Part shown: one piece after another, positions 1 to 7,499 of the stretch
How the letters are laid out: each line of letters opens with the position of its first letter
Position numbering within the stretch: the first letter of the stretch is position 1
NCBI GenBank assembly: GCA_030700195.1
Contig: JAUYKD010000028.1
Location: forward strand, 1 to 11,544
Source of the DNA: Candidatus Nealsoniibacteriota bacterium
Lineage (GTDB): Bacteria > Patescibacteriota > Minisyncoccia > Minisyncoccales > MHMH01
DNA: 11,544 bases
Direction of reading: 5' to 3'
Program-made: the position numbers and the translations under genes
Notes under the pieces: generated by a model
What the model saw: only the letters and a program-made list of their open reading frames with translations
Told to the model about the DNA's origin: nothing
Database searches by the model: none

Positions 1-810
1 CAAAACAAGGAGTTGGTTCAAGAGGTTATTAATTTTTTAATCGGTTTTGCCAGAAAAAATAAAGTGTTCGTTTTGAAAATCAGCCCAGAAGTAATTTTAA
101 ACGAAAAGACGAGCTGGCTTCCGGAATTGTTGAACAGCAAAGGCTTCAGAGAAACCAAGCGGTACGAGCTTCACAAGTGCACCATTAAGATTGGTTTGAA
201 AAATGATTTGGATAAAATATTCGCCAATTTTAAAAAGAATACCAGGTGGGAAATAAGAAATGGAGAAAAAAGCGGGGTTAAAGTTAAGAGCGGAGAAAAT
301 GAAAGCGATCTTAAGGATTTTTATTCTCTTTATTCTGAAGCCATGGGCCGAGACCGGCTGGCTTATGATTATTTTAAAAACCTTTGGGAAAATTTCAAGA
401 AAGATATTTTAGTTCTGGTGGCTAGCCATCAGGGACAGAAATTATCAGCCGCTTTTATCCCTTTTTTCAATAAAAAATGCTGGTATTTATTCGGTGGTTC
501 AACCAAAAAACAATCTACTCGCAATTCCAGCCAAGTCTTGCAGTGGGAGGCGATAGTTAGGGCAAAGAAAAGGGGGGCTGAAGTTTACGATTTGCAGGGC
601 ATTTCCTGCGCAGAGCCGAAAAGCTCCCACGATAAAGGAGTGCTTCAATTTAAAGAGGGATTTAGTGGAGAAAGAAAAGAACTAATAGGAGAATTCGATT
701 ACGTTTTTTCTTCGGTTTTGTTCAAATTTCTATTTAAGATTTTATATCCTATATTTTGCAAACTGAACCAGGCTAGAACAATAATTAAAGGAATAATAGG
801 AAGAGTGTAG
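1..810 (+). CDS. FemAB/FemX-type peptidyltransferase (5' partial)
   Basis: The reading frame is open to the left edge, so the N-terminus is missing; an in-frame TTG at 13 is probably internal. About 269 residues remain, against roughly 320-350 for the family. The visible part looks like the C-terminal GNAT-like half of FemAB/FemX proteins, which add amino acids from aminoacyl-tRNA to lipid II peptide bridges or related acceptors. Supporting segments are KKNTRWEIRNGEKSGVKV (about 232-285), a DFYSLYSEAMGRD-like helix (about 316-354), the LFGGSTKK strand (about 490-513) and the hallmark GVLQFKEGF motif near the end (about 637-663), followed by a hydrophobic tail. The last 112 bp overlap the end of the opposing glycosyltransferase gene. 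In a glycan locus, a related role such as aminoacylating a sugar or cell-wall precursor is possible. Family assignment is fairly sure; the substrate is unknown. Confidence 0.82.
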   Translation, partial: QNKELVQEVINFLIGFARKNKVFVLKISPEVILNEKTSWLPELLNSKGFRETKRYELHKCTIKIGLKNDLDKIFANFKKNTRWEIRNGEKSGVKVKSGENESDLKDFYSLYSEAMGRDRLAYDYFKNLWENFKKDILVLVASHQGQKLSAAFIPFFNKKCWYLFGGSTKKQSTRNSSQVLQWEAIVRAKKRGAEVYDLQGISCAEPKSSHDKGVLQFKEGFSGERKELIGEFDYVFSSVLFKFLFKILYPIFCKLNQARTIIKGIIGRV

Positions 811-1913
811 CGTGGGTAAGGCCAAAATACGATATGAAGCGACCAGAAGTAAAAAATTACAATCCAAAGAATGAGTATTTCTTTTTTCCGACGGATCCAT
901 TTCAGCGACCAGAAAGCCAAAGCCAGCACTATAAAAAAGAAGATTTTATAAATATGGAAAAGTACGCCCATAATAGGAAAAGTTTCTTTAATGGTTTGAG
1001 CGTTGGCTCCTTCAGCTCCCGGATTCCAGAAAAGATAGATGTTTTTTAATCTGGCTAAGGCCATTGTTTTTAAACTAGTCTCCCCTGGTTTTAAAGCCTG
1101 AGAGCCTTCAGTATAATCCAATCTTACGTAAGCTTTGGTAATAATGCTTTGTAGTAAATGGTTGCTGATTGGATTTAATTGATGGGTTGCCATGCCCCAA
1201 GGCGAGAGAACGGCGAAGAAGACGATTAAAACTATTACCAATTTTAAGAGGTTGACCTTTTCTCTAAGCGGTTTCAAAAAAATTAATAAAAAGAATACGA
1301 TCCAGAACGGCAGGAATAAAGCCACCGGCCTTACTAATGCAGCGATACCCAATAATCCCCCGACAAGCAAACTATTTTTCAGCGAAGGTTTTTTTGAGAA
1401 AGACAAAAGAAAATATATTAAGAGCAAAAAAAAGAAAATAAAGAGGGTTTCAGAAACAATAAGAGTGGGGTAGAATATGAAATAGGGCCAGAGAATAAGG
1501 GTTAGCGAGGATAAGAGGGCCAGGAGCGGAGATAAATCCAAAAATTTTCGAGTCATCAGGTAGACAATTATTGCCATACCTCCTAAAAGAAGGAATTGGA
1601 TAAATTTAACTATCTGGTAGTCATGTCCGAAGAGGTAGTAAATAGAGGCGAGAAAAACTGGATAGCCGACAAAATTATTACTAAGAGATTCTTTAATTGG
1701 TTTATCATTATATATAAATCCCTTGCCCTGAATTAAGTTTTGAGCCACAACATCGTATCCTTCAGAATCTGATATTACCGGAAAAGAAGGGATAAATTTT
1801 AAACCGACTCCTCCTATAATCAGGATTAGAATAATTATTAAGACGATATTGATTAAATCTTTTTTTAGCATTAAATTAAGCATGATTTCAACATAATTGG
1901 TTTGCTCGGTCAA
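699..1913 (-). CDS. GT39/ArnT-like polytopic membrane glycosyltransferase
   Basis: This 404-residue protein has many hydrophobic segments. The first membrane helix spans about residues 21-40 and is followed by an external loop with the acidic pair D49/E51 in SDSEGYDVVAQNL and then GKGF. This matches the DxxxY..A.nLl.GkGF pattern of bacterial GT39/PMT_2 enzymes, which transfer a sugar from a polyprenyl-phosphate carrier outside the membrane. YPVFLASIYYLFG (84-96), a conserved RPVALFLP stretch and a C-terminal YPRYTLPIIP segment also fit. Length is at the short end for the family. The start is TTG at 1911-1913, supported by GAGGAG on the minus strand (1928-1933, a rather long 14-nt spacing); the next in-frame ATG (1881-1883) has no good ribosome site. 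The gene is divergent from the flippase-like gene and converges on the FemAB gene. The GT2 at 4278 may make its donor. Acceptor and sugar are unknown. Confidence 0.85.
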   Translation of the reverse strand: MTEQTNYVEIMLNLMLKKDLINIVLIIILILIIGGVGLKFIPSFPVISDSEGYDVVAQNLIQGKGFIYNDKPIKESLSNNFVGYPVFLASIYYLFGHDYQIVKFIQFLLLGGMAIIVYLMTRKFLDLSPLLALLSSLTLILWPYFIFYPTLIVSETLFIFFFLLLIYFLLSFSKKPSLKNSLLVGGLLGIAALVRPVALFLPFWIVFFLLIFLKPLREKVNLLKLVIVLIVFFAVLSPWGMATHQLNPISNHLLQSIITKAYVRLDYTEGSQALKPGETSLKTMALARLKNIYLFWNPGAEGANAQTIKETFPIMGVLFHIYKIFFFIVLALAFWSLKWIRRKKEILILWIVIFYFWSLHIVFWPYPRYTLPIIPLIIVLAWFSLQNIGYKILNRNLNKTEEKT

Positions 1914-1952
1914 AATATAGAAGTAAACTCCTCTATTTTTCCCTCACCGCCA

Positions 1953-1961
1953 ATTATAGCA
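1953..1961 (-). promoter_or_regulatory. Extended -10 promoter for the GT39-like gene
   Basis: Read on the minus strand, this site is TGCTATAAT, a perfect extended -10 element (TGn followed by TATAAT). A weak -35-like CTGGCA lies 18 bp upstream (1977-1982), inside the start of the divergent gene at 1976. Transcription would begin near 1946, giving a leader of about 33 nt that contains the GAGGAG ribosome site. No convincing plus-strand promoter was found in the same 62-bp gap, so the promoter of the divergent operon may lie within the GT39-like coding region. Confidence 0.6.
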
Positions 1962-1975
1962 AACGGAACTTTAAA

Positions 1976-2929
1976 ATGCCAGAAATAAAAAACTTCAAAA
2001 AAGCATTACGGATTATCGGAATAGTTTTATTTATTTATATTCTTTCAAGGGTTAATTGGCCCGAGTTTTTGGAAATTTTCAAAGAAATAAACGTTTTTTA
2101 TTTCCTTTTAGGCATTCTTTTAATTATCCCTTCAATTTTTCTTAGAGCTTTGCGATGGAGAGAGTTAGTTAACTCAACTGGTGCCAGAATTTCAAAGAAA
2201 ACATTAATTGCAATATTCGTCAAGGGTTTATTTTTGGGAGTTATCACTCCTGGCAAGTTGGGCGAATTTTATCGGGCAAAATATCTGGCTCAAACAACAG
2301 ATGTTTCTTTAGATAAAGCTCTCTTTACCGTAGTTTTTGATAAAATAACAGAGCTCTTTGTTGCGGCTTTTTTGGGCATTTTGGCTATTTTGGCGCTATC
2401 TTATTTTTTTGATGTAAATATCTTATTAATGGGAGTGATTTTAGTCCCGATCGTGGCTTTGGGGATTTATTTTATGGCAAAAAGAGGGCATAGCCAGAAG
2501 CTTTTGAAATTCTTTCTCCAAATTTTTCTTTTTGATTTCCTGAAGAAAAAGGCGGAAGTTTTTTTTAATGGGTTTTTCGAGGAAGCAAAAAGTTTGACTA
2601 AGATTTTAATAATAAAATTGTTTTATTATGAATTGCTTCTCTATTTTTTAATGGTCTTTGTCTTCTTTTTCATGGCTCTGTCTTTGGGAATAAATATTCC
2701 TCTTTGGTATTTATGCGCGATGGTTCCTTTGGTAAGCATCATAGCAGCCATTCCTATTTCTATATTAGGACTGGGCACTCGTGAAGCCACTTTTATTTTT
2801 TTATTCTCTCTTATTAATTTAAGCTTAGATCAAGCCGTAGCTCTTTCTTTTTTAATTATGATTTGGAGTATTTTTTCCGGCTTGCCAGGATTTATTTTAA
2901 TATATTTTCCGTTTAAAATTTTGAAATAA
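1976..2929 (+). CDS. LPG-synthase-TM / flippase-like membrane protein (PF03706 type)
   Basis: This 317-residue integral membrane protein is built almost entirely of hydrophobic helices. It shows the landmarks of the lysylphosphatidylglycerol synthase transmembrane (UPF0104, AglD-like) family: an LRALRWRELV segment (57-65), the GxITPGKLGEFYRAKYL block (about 88-104), FDKITELF (121-128, the usual E/D-R/K-x-x-D/E position) and SILGLGTREATF (262-273). Length is normal for the stand-alone domain, and no cytoplasmic LysS-like synthetase domain is attached. Members next to glycosyltransferases are usually regarded as candidate flippases or lipid-glycan assembly factors, but the role is rarely proven. 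The ATG at 1976 has a GGA 8 nt upstream. It is the first gene of a tight operon; the next ATG is 4 nt after its stop. Confidence 0.82.
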   Translation: MPEIKNFKKALRIIGIVLFIYILSRVNWPEFLEIFKEINVFYFLLGILLIIPSIFLRALRWRELVNSTGARISKKTLIAIFVKGLFLGVITPGKLGEFYRAKYLAQTTDVSLDKALFTVVFDKITELFVAAFLGILAILALSYFFDVNILLMGVILVPIVALGIYFMAKRGHSQKLLKFFLQIFLFDFLKKKAEVFFNGFFEEAKSLTKILIIKLFYYELLLYFLMVFVFFFMALSLGINIPLWYLCAMVPLVSIIAAIPISILGLGTREATFIFLFSLINLSLDQAVALSFLIMIWSIFSGLPGFILIYFPFKILK

Positions 2930-2933
2930 AACG

Positions 2934-3575
2934 ATGAATAAAAAAACCCCCTCATTATTCAAGATTATAATTAACGCCTTAGCTTTTCCGATTAGGGTGC
3001 TGTTTATACCAACCGAAGGAAAACTTGGCTTGTCATCCTTAAAAGAAGAAAGAATGAGACAGGTTGCAAAATATTGCAAAGGGAGGGTTTTGGATATAGG
3101 CTGCGGGCCCGGTAACGTGTTTATCAAAGAGTTTATTGGAGAGGAACACGGCGTTGGCATTGATGTTTTTCCTTATGAGGGAGTTGTCAATATTATTGAG
3201 GATATGACAAAATTGCCATTTGAAGATTCTTCGTTTGATACTCTCACCATAATTGCAGCCGTTCATCATATTCCAAAATCAAAAAGAAAGGTCGAATTTG
3301 CCGAGTTTATCAGAGTGTTAAGGTCGGGAGGCCTTCTGATTATTACCGAAGGGGAACCGATAACTCAGTTTTTGGTTCATAAGTGGAGAAAGTTTTTCTT
3401 TGGATTGCAGGGTAAATTAGATGTGAATTCTCAAAGGGGTATGGCTAAAGACGAGGAGTACTGCATGTTAAAGAAAGAATTGTTGTCGTATTTGAATAAG
3501 CCGCCATTAAAGTTTATAAAAAGAAAGCGTTTTGCTTGGGGATTTAGCAATGTTTACATCGCAAAAAAAGAATAA
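2934..3575 (+). CDS. Class I SAM-dependent methyltransferase
   Basis: This 213-residue soluble protein has a Methyltransf_11-type Rossmann core. Motif I is VLDIGCGPG (52-60, the SAM-binding glycine loop). The acidic end of strand 2 is GIDVF (D77). EDMTKLPFEDSSFD (89-102) carries the adenine-contact and motif II region, followed by AAVHHI (108-113), and LRSGGLLIITEGEP (129-142) is motif III. The first 40 residues are basic and amphipathic, which may place it at the membrane. No SD is visible; the start is 4 nt after the upstream stop, so translation is probably coupled. The 3' end overlaps the deacetylase gene by 26 bp. Likely substrate is a sugar or lipid-linked glycan intermediate, inferred from neighbours only; a quinone or other small-molecule methylase cannot be excluded. 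Confidence 0.87.
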   Translation: MNKKTPSLFKIIINALAFPIRVLFIPTEGKLGLSSLKEERMRQVAKYCKGRVLDIGCGPGNVFIKEFIGEEHGVGIDVFPYEGVVNIIEDMTKLPFEDSSFDTLTIIAAVHHIPKSKRKVEFAEFIRVLRSGGLLIITEGEPITQFLVHKWRKFFFGLQGKLDVNSQRGMAKDEEYCMLKKELLSYLNKPPLKFIKRKRFAWGFSNVYIAKKE

Positions 3576-4281
3576 AATAATTTTAACGTTTGATTTGGAA
3601 TTTTGGTACGACACAGAATTTCTTAAAGAATATTTGCCGGAATCCCGACAAGATTGTTTGGTGGAATCGGTTCTGCCGGTTTTGAATTTACTTAAAAAAT
3701 ATAATGCTCAAGCGACTTTTTTTACCACTGGGAAAGTTATGGAAAAATATCCGGAGTTAATCAAGCAAATTCATTCCCAAGGCCATGAAATCGCTTCGCA
3801 CGGTTATTCTCATGAGTTTTTAGGAAAGCTGGCAAAAGAAAAGTTTGTTGAAGAAATGAAAAAATGCGTTGAACTGACCGAGAAAACAATCGGAGAAAAA
3901 CCTAAGGGTTTTAGGGCCCCTTGTTTCTCTCTCAATAAAAAAACCAGCTGGGCTTTGCTTATTTTAGCGGAGTTGGGGTTTAAATATCATTCAGGAAGAA
4001 GTTCAATGCCCGGCTCTGCTTTATTGGAAGTGCCGGCGGGTTATTCGGGCGGAGTGTATTTTCGCTTATTGCCCGTTTTCTTTTTCAAGTATCTTCTTAA
4101 AAAGCAAAGAATTCTTTATCTGCATCCTCATGAGTTGTATAAAGATACGCCCATTATTGAAAGAGCGCCCGGCTTTAAAAAATTCTTAAAATATTATAGA
4201 GTTAAAGATAGCTTAAACAAGCTTGAAAAACTGCTTCAATCATTCCAATTTGGTTCAGTTGAACAAGTTTTAGGTTTATGA
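3550..4281 (+). CDS. Polysaccharide deacetylase family protein (NodB-like)
   Basis: This 243-residue protein belongs to the carbohydrate esterase 4 / NodB fold family, metal-dependent enzymes that remove N-acetyl groups from sugars. Visible motifs are LTFDLEFWYD (12-21, the TFD.E version seen in glycan-locus deacetylases rather than TFDDG; D15 and E17), ATFFTTG (55-61), SHGYSHE (83-89, metal-binding H84 and H88), FRAPCFS (121-127, the RxP motif) and YLHPHE (190-195, the late catalytic histidine). I chose ATG 3550 over TTG 3532 because GGGGA lies 7 nt upstream of the ATG. No signal peptide is visible, so it may act on a cytoplasmic or membrane-face lipid-linked sugar. It overlaps the methyltransferase by 26 bp and the next gene by ATGA. 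Confidence 0.88.
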   Translation: MFTSQKKNKIILTFDLEFWYDTEFLKEYLPESRQDCLVESVLPVLNLLKKYNAQATFFTTGKVMEKYPELIKQIHSQGHEIASHGYSHEFLGKLAKEKFVEEMKKCVELTEKTIGEKPKGFRAPCFSLNKKTSWALLILAELGFKYHSGRSSMPGSALLEVPAGYSGGVYFRLLPVFFFKYLLKKQRILYLHPHELYKDTPIIERAPGFKKFLKYYRVKDSLNKLEKLLQSFQFGSVEQVLGL

Positions 4282-5222
4282 AATTAATTATTATTATCCC
4301 GGCTAAAAACGAAGAAGCCACAATAAGCGCGGTCATCAAGGGACTGCCCGCAGAAATTTCAGGCGTGGATGAAAAAGAGGTTTTGGTTATTGATGATGGC
4401 TCAACAGATAGCACGGCTCAAGTTGCCAGAGAGACGGGAGCTTTGGTTATTTCTCATTTAGAGAATAAAGGAGTTGGAGCAGCTTTTTCTACCGGAATAA
4501 AAGAAGCTCTTTCACGAAGAGCTGATTTGGTTTTAACGATTGACGCTGACGGTCAATTTGATCCGGCCGAGATTCCTTCTTTAATCCTGCCTGTTTTGGA
4601 AAAGAGAGCTGATTTTGTCTTAGGTTCTCGTTTTGCCAAGGGTTCTCCTAAAATGCCTAAAATTAAGCTTTGGGGCAATAAAGTAATGGCTAAGTTTATA
4701 AGTTATGTTGCTTCCAAAAAGATTTCTGACGCTTCCTGCGGCTTCCGCGCTTATTCTAAAAAGGCCTTGCTGCATCTTAATCTTTTTGGTAGTTTTACCT
4801 ACACTCAAGAGACAATTTTAAATTTATCTTTCAAGGGTTTGTGGATAATGGAAGTGCCCGTAACGGTTAAATATTTTCCCGGCAGAGTATCTGATATTAG
4901 CGGCAGCTTAATAAATTATGTTTTTCAGACAATGAAAATCATCTTGCGCACAATTATTGATTATAAACCATTGAAGTTTTTTGGCGGTTTAGGAGTTTTG
5001 CTTTTTTCAATCGGGGCGATACTGGATATAATTATGTTTTTGTTTTTTCTTGGAACCGGCAGTTTTTCTCCCCACATCATTGTGGGAGTTTCGGGATTAA
5101 TTTTTAATTTCTTCGGATTGACTCTTTTTATTATCGGCTTGGTTGCTGATATGTTGAATCGGGTCCGCCAGAATCAGGAAAGAATGCTTTATTACCAAAA
5201 AAAGAAGATTTATGGAGAATAG
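4278..5222 (+). CDS. GT2 glycosyltransferase, polyprenyl-phosphate-sugar synthase-like
   Basis: This 314-residue protein has an N-terminal GT-A domain of the dolichol-phosphate-mannose-synthase type and two C-terminal membrane helices (about 233-258 and 266-290). Nucleotide and metal sites are IPAKNEE (7-13), VIDDGSTD (37-44) and TIDADGQFDP (87-96, DxD-like). GSRF (116-119), DASCGFRAYSKKAL (151-164), YTQETILN (175-182) and EVPV (192-195) are typical of this subgroup. The expected reaction moves a sugar from a nucleotide donor to polyprenyl phosphate at the inner face of the membrane. The start codon overlaps the upstream stop (ATGA), indicating coupling. A plausible partner is the GT39-like enzyme at 699-1913, which uses polyprenyl-phosphate donors. 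The sugar (mannose, glucose or other) cannot be read from the sequence. Confidence 0.9.
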   Translation: MKLIIIIPAKNEEATISAVIKGLPAEISGVDEKEVLVIDDGSTDSTAQVARETGALVISHLENKGVGAAFSTGIKEALSRRADLVLTIDADGQFDPAEIPSLILPVLEKRADFVLGSRFAKGSPKMPKIKLWGNKVMAKFISYVASKKISDASCGFRAYSKKALLHLNLFGSFTYTQETILNLSFKGLWIMEVPVTVKYFPGRVSDISGSLINYVFQTMKIILRTIIDYKPLKFFGGLGVLLFSIGAILDIIMFLFFLGTGSFSPHIIVGVSGLIFNFFGLTLFIIGLVADMLNRVRQNQERMLYYQKKKIYGE

Positions 5223-6312
5223 AAAAGTTTTATTTATCGGCGTCAGTAATTATAATTTGGAAAAGCCCGAGCTTCAATTGTATTTAAAGAAAAAGTTTGA
5301 AGGACTGTCTCAAGGGATAATACCTTTAGTCTTAGCTAAAGGAAAACCTTTTCATAAAAAGATTTGGCAGTCAGAGTTTTATCTTTTGCCCCCGACTTTC
5401 TTTTTCTGGCCCCTGGCTTTTTTTCTTGCTTTTTGGCTGTGCTTAACAAAAAAGATAGACGTTATCGTGGCCCAGTCGCCTTTGGCCGAGGGCTTTGCCG
5501 GCTCAATCTTAAAGAGAATATTAAGGAAGGAGCTGATTGTTGAAGTTCATGGAGATTGGTCAAAGGCGTTTTTGGTGAAAAAAAGAAAGTTCAGCTCTTT
5601 GCAAAAAAAGCTCATTCCTGTTTTAGCTAAGTTTAGTTTGAAATCAGCTGATAAAATCAGGGTAATCTCTGAATTCACCCTGGAAAAAGCTAAGGCAGTT
5701 TCTCCAGATAAGCCCTATTTTGTTTTTCCGACTTTCACGGACATAGATGACTTTCTTAAAGAAAAAAACGCTCAATTCAGCCATTTCGTCTTATTTGTCG
5801 GCAATTTGCAGAAGGTTAAAGGAATAGATATTTTACTCAAGGCCTTTGCCAGGGTTTCTTTGGATTTTCCGGAGTTTAAGCTTATTTTAATCGGCCATGG
5901 TCCGGAAAAAGAGAATCTTAAATCACAATCCTCGGCTCTTAAGATTGACCGCAAAGTAGAGTTTAAGGGACAACTTTCTTTAGAGGAAACTAGAAATATT
6001 ATGAAGAATTGTTATTGTCTGGTTTTGCCGTCTTTATCAGAAGGTTTGGGTAGGGTATTGGCAGAAGCCCAGGCCTTAAGCAAACCGACAATTGCTAGCC
6101 GGGTTGGGGGAATTCCGGATTTGATTCAAGACGGCCAGAGCGGGTTTTTATTTGAGGTGGGAAACGTAGAACAATTGACGGAAAAACTAAGGACTCTATT
6201 AAAAGATAAAACTTTAGCGATTGAAATGGGGAAAAAAGGAAGGGAATTCATTCAAGACAAATTCTCCAACGAAAAATACCTGGCCAATTATTTAGAGATG
6301 ATAAATACATAA
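5212..6312 (+). CDS. GT4 family glycosyltransferase
   Basis: This 366-residue GT-B enzyme is of typical length for retaining GT4 transferases. The N-terminal domain holds a hydrophobic stretch (63-78), probably a monotopic membrane contact, then IDVIVAQSPLAEGFAG (82-97) and VEVHGDW (110-116). The C-terminal donor domain opens with FVGNLQKVKGIDILLKAF (195-212), followed by LILIGHGPEKENL (224-236). It has the classic E-x7-E pair E277/E285 in SLSEGLGRVLAEAQALSKPTIASRVGGIPDLI (275-305, key residues only), then GFLF. The ATG at 5212 overlaps the GT2 gene by 11 bp and follows a purine-rich AAGAAGA stretch that can serve as ribosome site. It is the last gene of the first operon, followed by a 116-bp gap. 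It likely adds a sugar to the lipid-linked glycan; donor and acceptor are unknown. Confidence 0.9.
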   Translation: MENRKVLFIGVSNYNLEKPELQLYLKKKFEGLSQGIIPLVLAKGKPFHKKIWQSEFYLLPPTFFFWPLAFFLAFWLCLTKKIDVIVAQSPLAEGFAGSILKRILRKELIVEVHGDWSKAFLVKKRKFSSLQKKLIPVLAKFSLKSADKIRVISEFTLEKAKAVSPDKPYFVFPTFTDIDDFLKEKNAQFSHFVLFVGNLQKVKGIDILLKAFARVSLDFPEFKLILIGHGPEKENLKSQSSALKIDRKVEFKGQLSLEETRNIMKNCYCLVLPSLSEGLGRVLAEAQALSKPTIASRVGGIPDLIQDGQSGFLFEVGNVEQLTEKLRTLLKDKTLAIEMGKKGREFIQDKFSNEKYLANYLEMINT

Positions 6313-6372
6313 GCAGCCAAACTTAATATGTTGGAAATGGGGCCTCAATCAATCGCCAAAGGACCAATTTTT

Positions 6373-6381
6373 TGGTAGAAT
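6373..6381 (+). promoter_or_regulatory. Candidate distal promoter upstream of gmd (extended -10)
   Basis: The sequence TGGTAGAAT is an extended -10 element (TGn plus TAGAAT, 5 of 6 to consensus). No good -35 is present 17-18 bp upstream. Transcription would start near 6388, about 40 nt before gmd. It lies in the 116-bp gap (6313-6428) between the GT4 gene and gmd, the longest plus-strand spacer in the window. The gap shows no strong intrinsic terminator, so read-through from the first operon also remains possible. Confidence 0.45.
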
Positions 6382-6390
6382 AAACGATGG

Positions 6391-6419
6391 TTGAATAATT
6401 TTTAGAACTTTGGTAAACT
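6391..6419 (+). promoter_or_regulatory. Candidate proximal promoter of gmd, near-leaderless
   Basis: A -35-like TTGAAT (6391-6396) is followed by 17 bp and then TAAACT (6414-6419), which is preceded by TG (extended -10 form TGGTAAACT). The predicted start of transcription is near 6426, only a few bases before the gmd ATG at 6429. This would yield an almost leaderless mRNA, which agrees with the absence of a Shine-Dalgarno sequence before gmd. The -10 hexamer itself is only a 4 of 6 match. Confidence 0.42.
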
Positions 6420-6428
6420 ATATACATT

Positions 6429-7499
6429 ATGGCACCAACTATGAAAAAAGCGCTTGTTACCGGCATCACGGGCCAATGTGGATCTTATTTAGCCGAATTT
6501 TTACTTTATAAAGGTTATGAGGTACATGGCACTATCAGACGTGCCAGTACTTTTAATACCAGCCGTATTGATCATATTATTACCGATGAGCAGCACACTC
6601 CGGGAGCTAAGTTCTTTTTTCATTACGGCGATATGGTTGACGCTACCAGTTTGATTCATTTGGTCCAGAAAATAAGGCCCGATGAAATCTATAATTTAGC
6701 TGCCCAATCTCACGTCAGAGTGTCTTTTGATGCGCCGGAATATACCTCCAATGCCGATGCTTTAGGTACTTTGCGGCTGTTAGAAGCGATCAGGTTATTA
6801 GGTTTGTCTGACAAGGTTAAATTTTATCAGGCCTCAACCTCCGAGTTGTACGGTAAAGTGCAGGAAATTCCTCAAACCGAAAAAACTCCTTTTTATCCCA
6901 GAAGTCCCTACGCGGCTGCCAAACTTTACGCTCATTGGATAACCAGGAACTATCGGGAGGCCTATGGTTTGTTTGCTTGCAACGGCATACTTTTTAATAA
7001 CGAATCACCTCGTCGGGGCGAGACCTTTGTCACGCGTAAAATATCCAGGGGCATTGCCAGGATTAAAAAGGGTTTGGATAAGAAACTTTATTTAGGCAAT
7101 CTTGAAGCCAAAAGAGACTGGGGTTTTACGCCAGAATATATTGAGAGCATCTGGCAAATGCTTCAGCAATCCGAAGCCGATGACTTTGTTATAGCTACCG
7201 GTGAGCAGCATTCAGTCAAAGAATTTTTAACCGAGGCTTTTCAATATGCCGGCCTGGGTGACTGGCAGCCTTATGTTGAAATTGACAAGCATTATTTCCG
7301 GCCGACTGAAGTTGATTCATTGATGGGGGATGCCAGCAAATCAAAAGAGAAGTTCGGCTGGCAGCCGAAAATTAAATTCAAAGAACTGGTCAGGATTATG
7401 GTTGACGCCGATTTGCGAGCTTTGGGATTGCCGTGTCCGGGCGAGGGCGACCAGATTATTAAAGAGAAGTTTCCCGACAAATGGTGGAACAAAGATTAA
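6429..7499 (+). CDS. gmd: GDP-mannose 4,6-dehydratase
   Basis: This 356-residue enzyme converts GDP-D-mannose to GDP-4-keto-6-deoxy-D-mannose, the branch point to fucose, rhamnose, perosamine and related GDP-sugars. The NADP-binding start is ALVTGITGQCGSYLAEFL (8-25), followed by HGTIRRASTFNT. The catalytic set T137, E139, Y161 and K165 is intact in QASTSELYG and SPYAAAKLYAHW. CNGILFNNESPRRGETFVTRK, KRDWGFTPEY, FVIATGEQHSVKEF and YFRPTEVDSLMGD are all diagnostic for GMD. One oddity is Cys17 in the glycine loop, where the enzymes I know have Asp (GQDG). The start is ATG 6429 or ATG 6441; the latter gives the usual MKKALVTG start, and neither has an SD. It is the first gene of the second block; the convergent Nudix-like gene ends 16 bp downstream. 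Confidence 0.95.
   Translation: MAPTMKKALVTGITGQCGSYLAEFLLYKGYEVHGTIRRASTFNTSRIDHIITDEQHTPGAKFFFHYGDMVDATSLIHLVQKIRPDEIYNLAAQSHVRVSFDAPEYTSNADALGTLRLLEAIRLLGLSDKVKFYQASTSELYGKVQEIPQTEKTPFYPRSPYAAAKLYAHWITRNYREAYGLFACNGILFNNESPRRGETFVTRKISRGIARIKKGLDKKLYLGNLEAKRDWGFTPEYIESIWQMLQQSEADDFVIATGEQHSVKEFLTEAFQYAGLGDWQPYVEIDKHYFRPTEVDSLMGDASKSKEKFGWQPKIKFKELVRIMVDADLRALGLPCPGEGDQIIKEKFPDKWWNKD

Noticed and set aside
13..810. FemAB-type gene as complete with a TTG start at 13
   Set aside because: The frame stays open to base 1, the protein would be far too short at its N-terminus for the family, and no ribosome site can be seen, so it is treated as truncated by the window edge.
834..1473. Plus-strand open frames at 834-1049 and 1192-1473 (lysine- and asparagine-rich)
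   Set aside because: They are antisense to the well-supported GT39-like gene, show no family motif, and their composition is what the reverse of a hydrophobic membrane gene gives.
2897..3269. Minus-strand frames at 2897-3160 and 3039-3269
   Set aside because: They lie opposite the methyltransferase motifs and have no recognisable domain.
3532..3549. TTG 3532 as start of the deacetylase
   Set aside because: The GGGGA ribosome site fits ATG 3550 and the family motif starts soon after it; the TTG would add six residues without support.
6355..6376. Possible terminator after the GT4 gene (ACCAA/TTGGT with a T-rich loop)
   Set aside because: The stem is only 5 bp, AT-rich and not followed by a U-tract; it is too weak to call.
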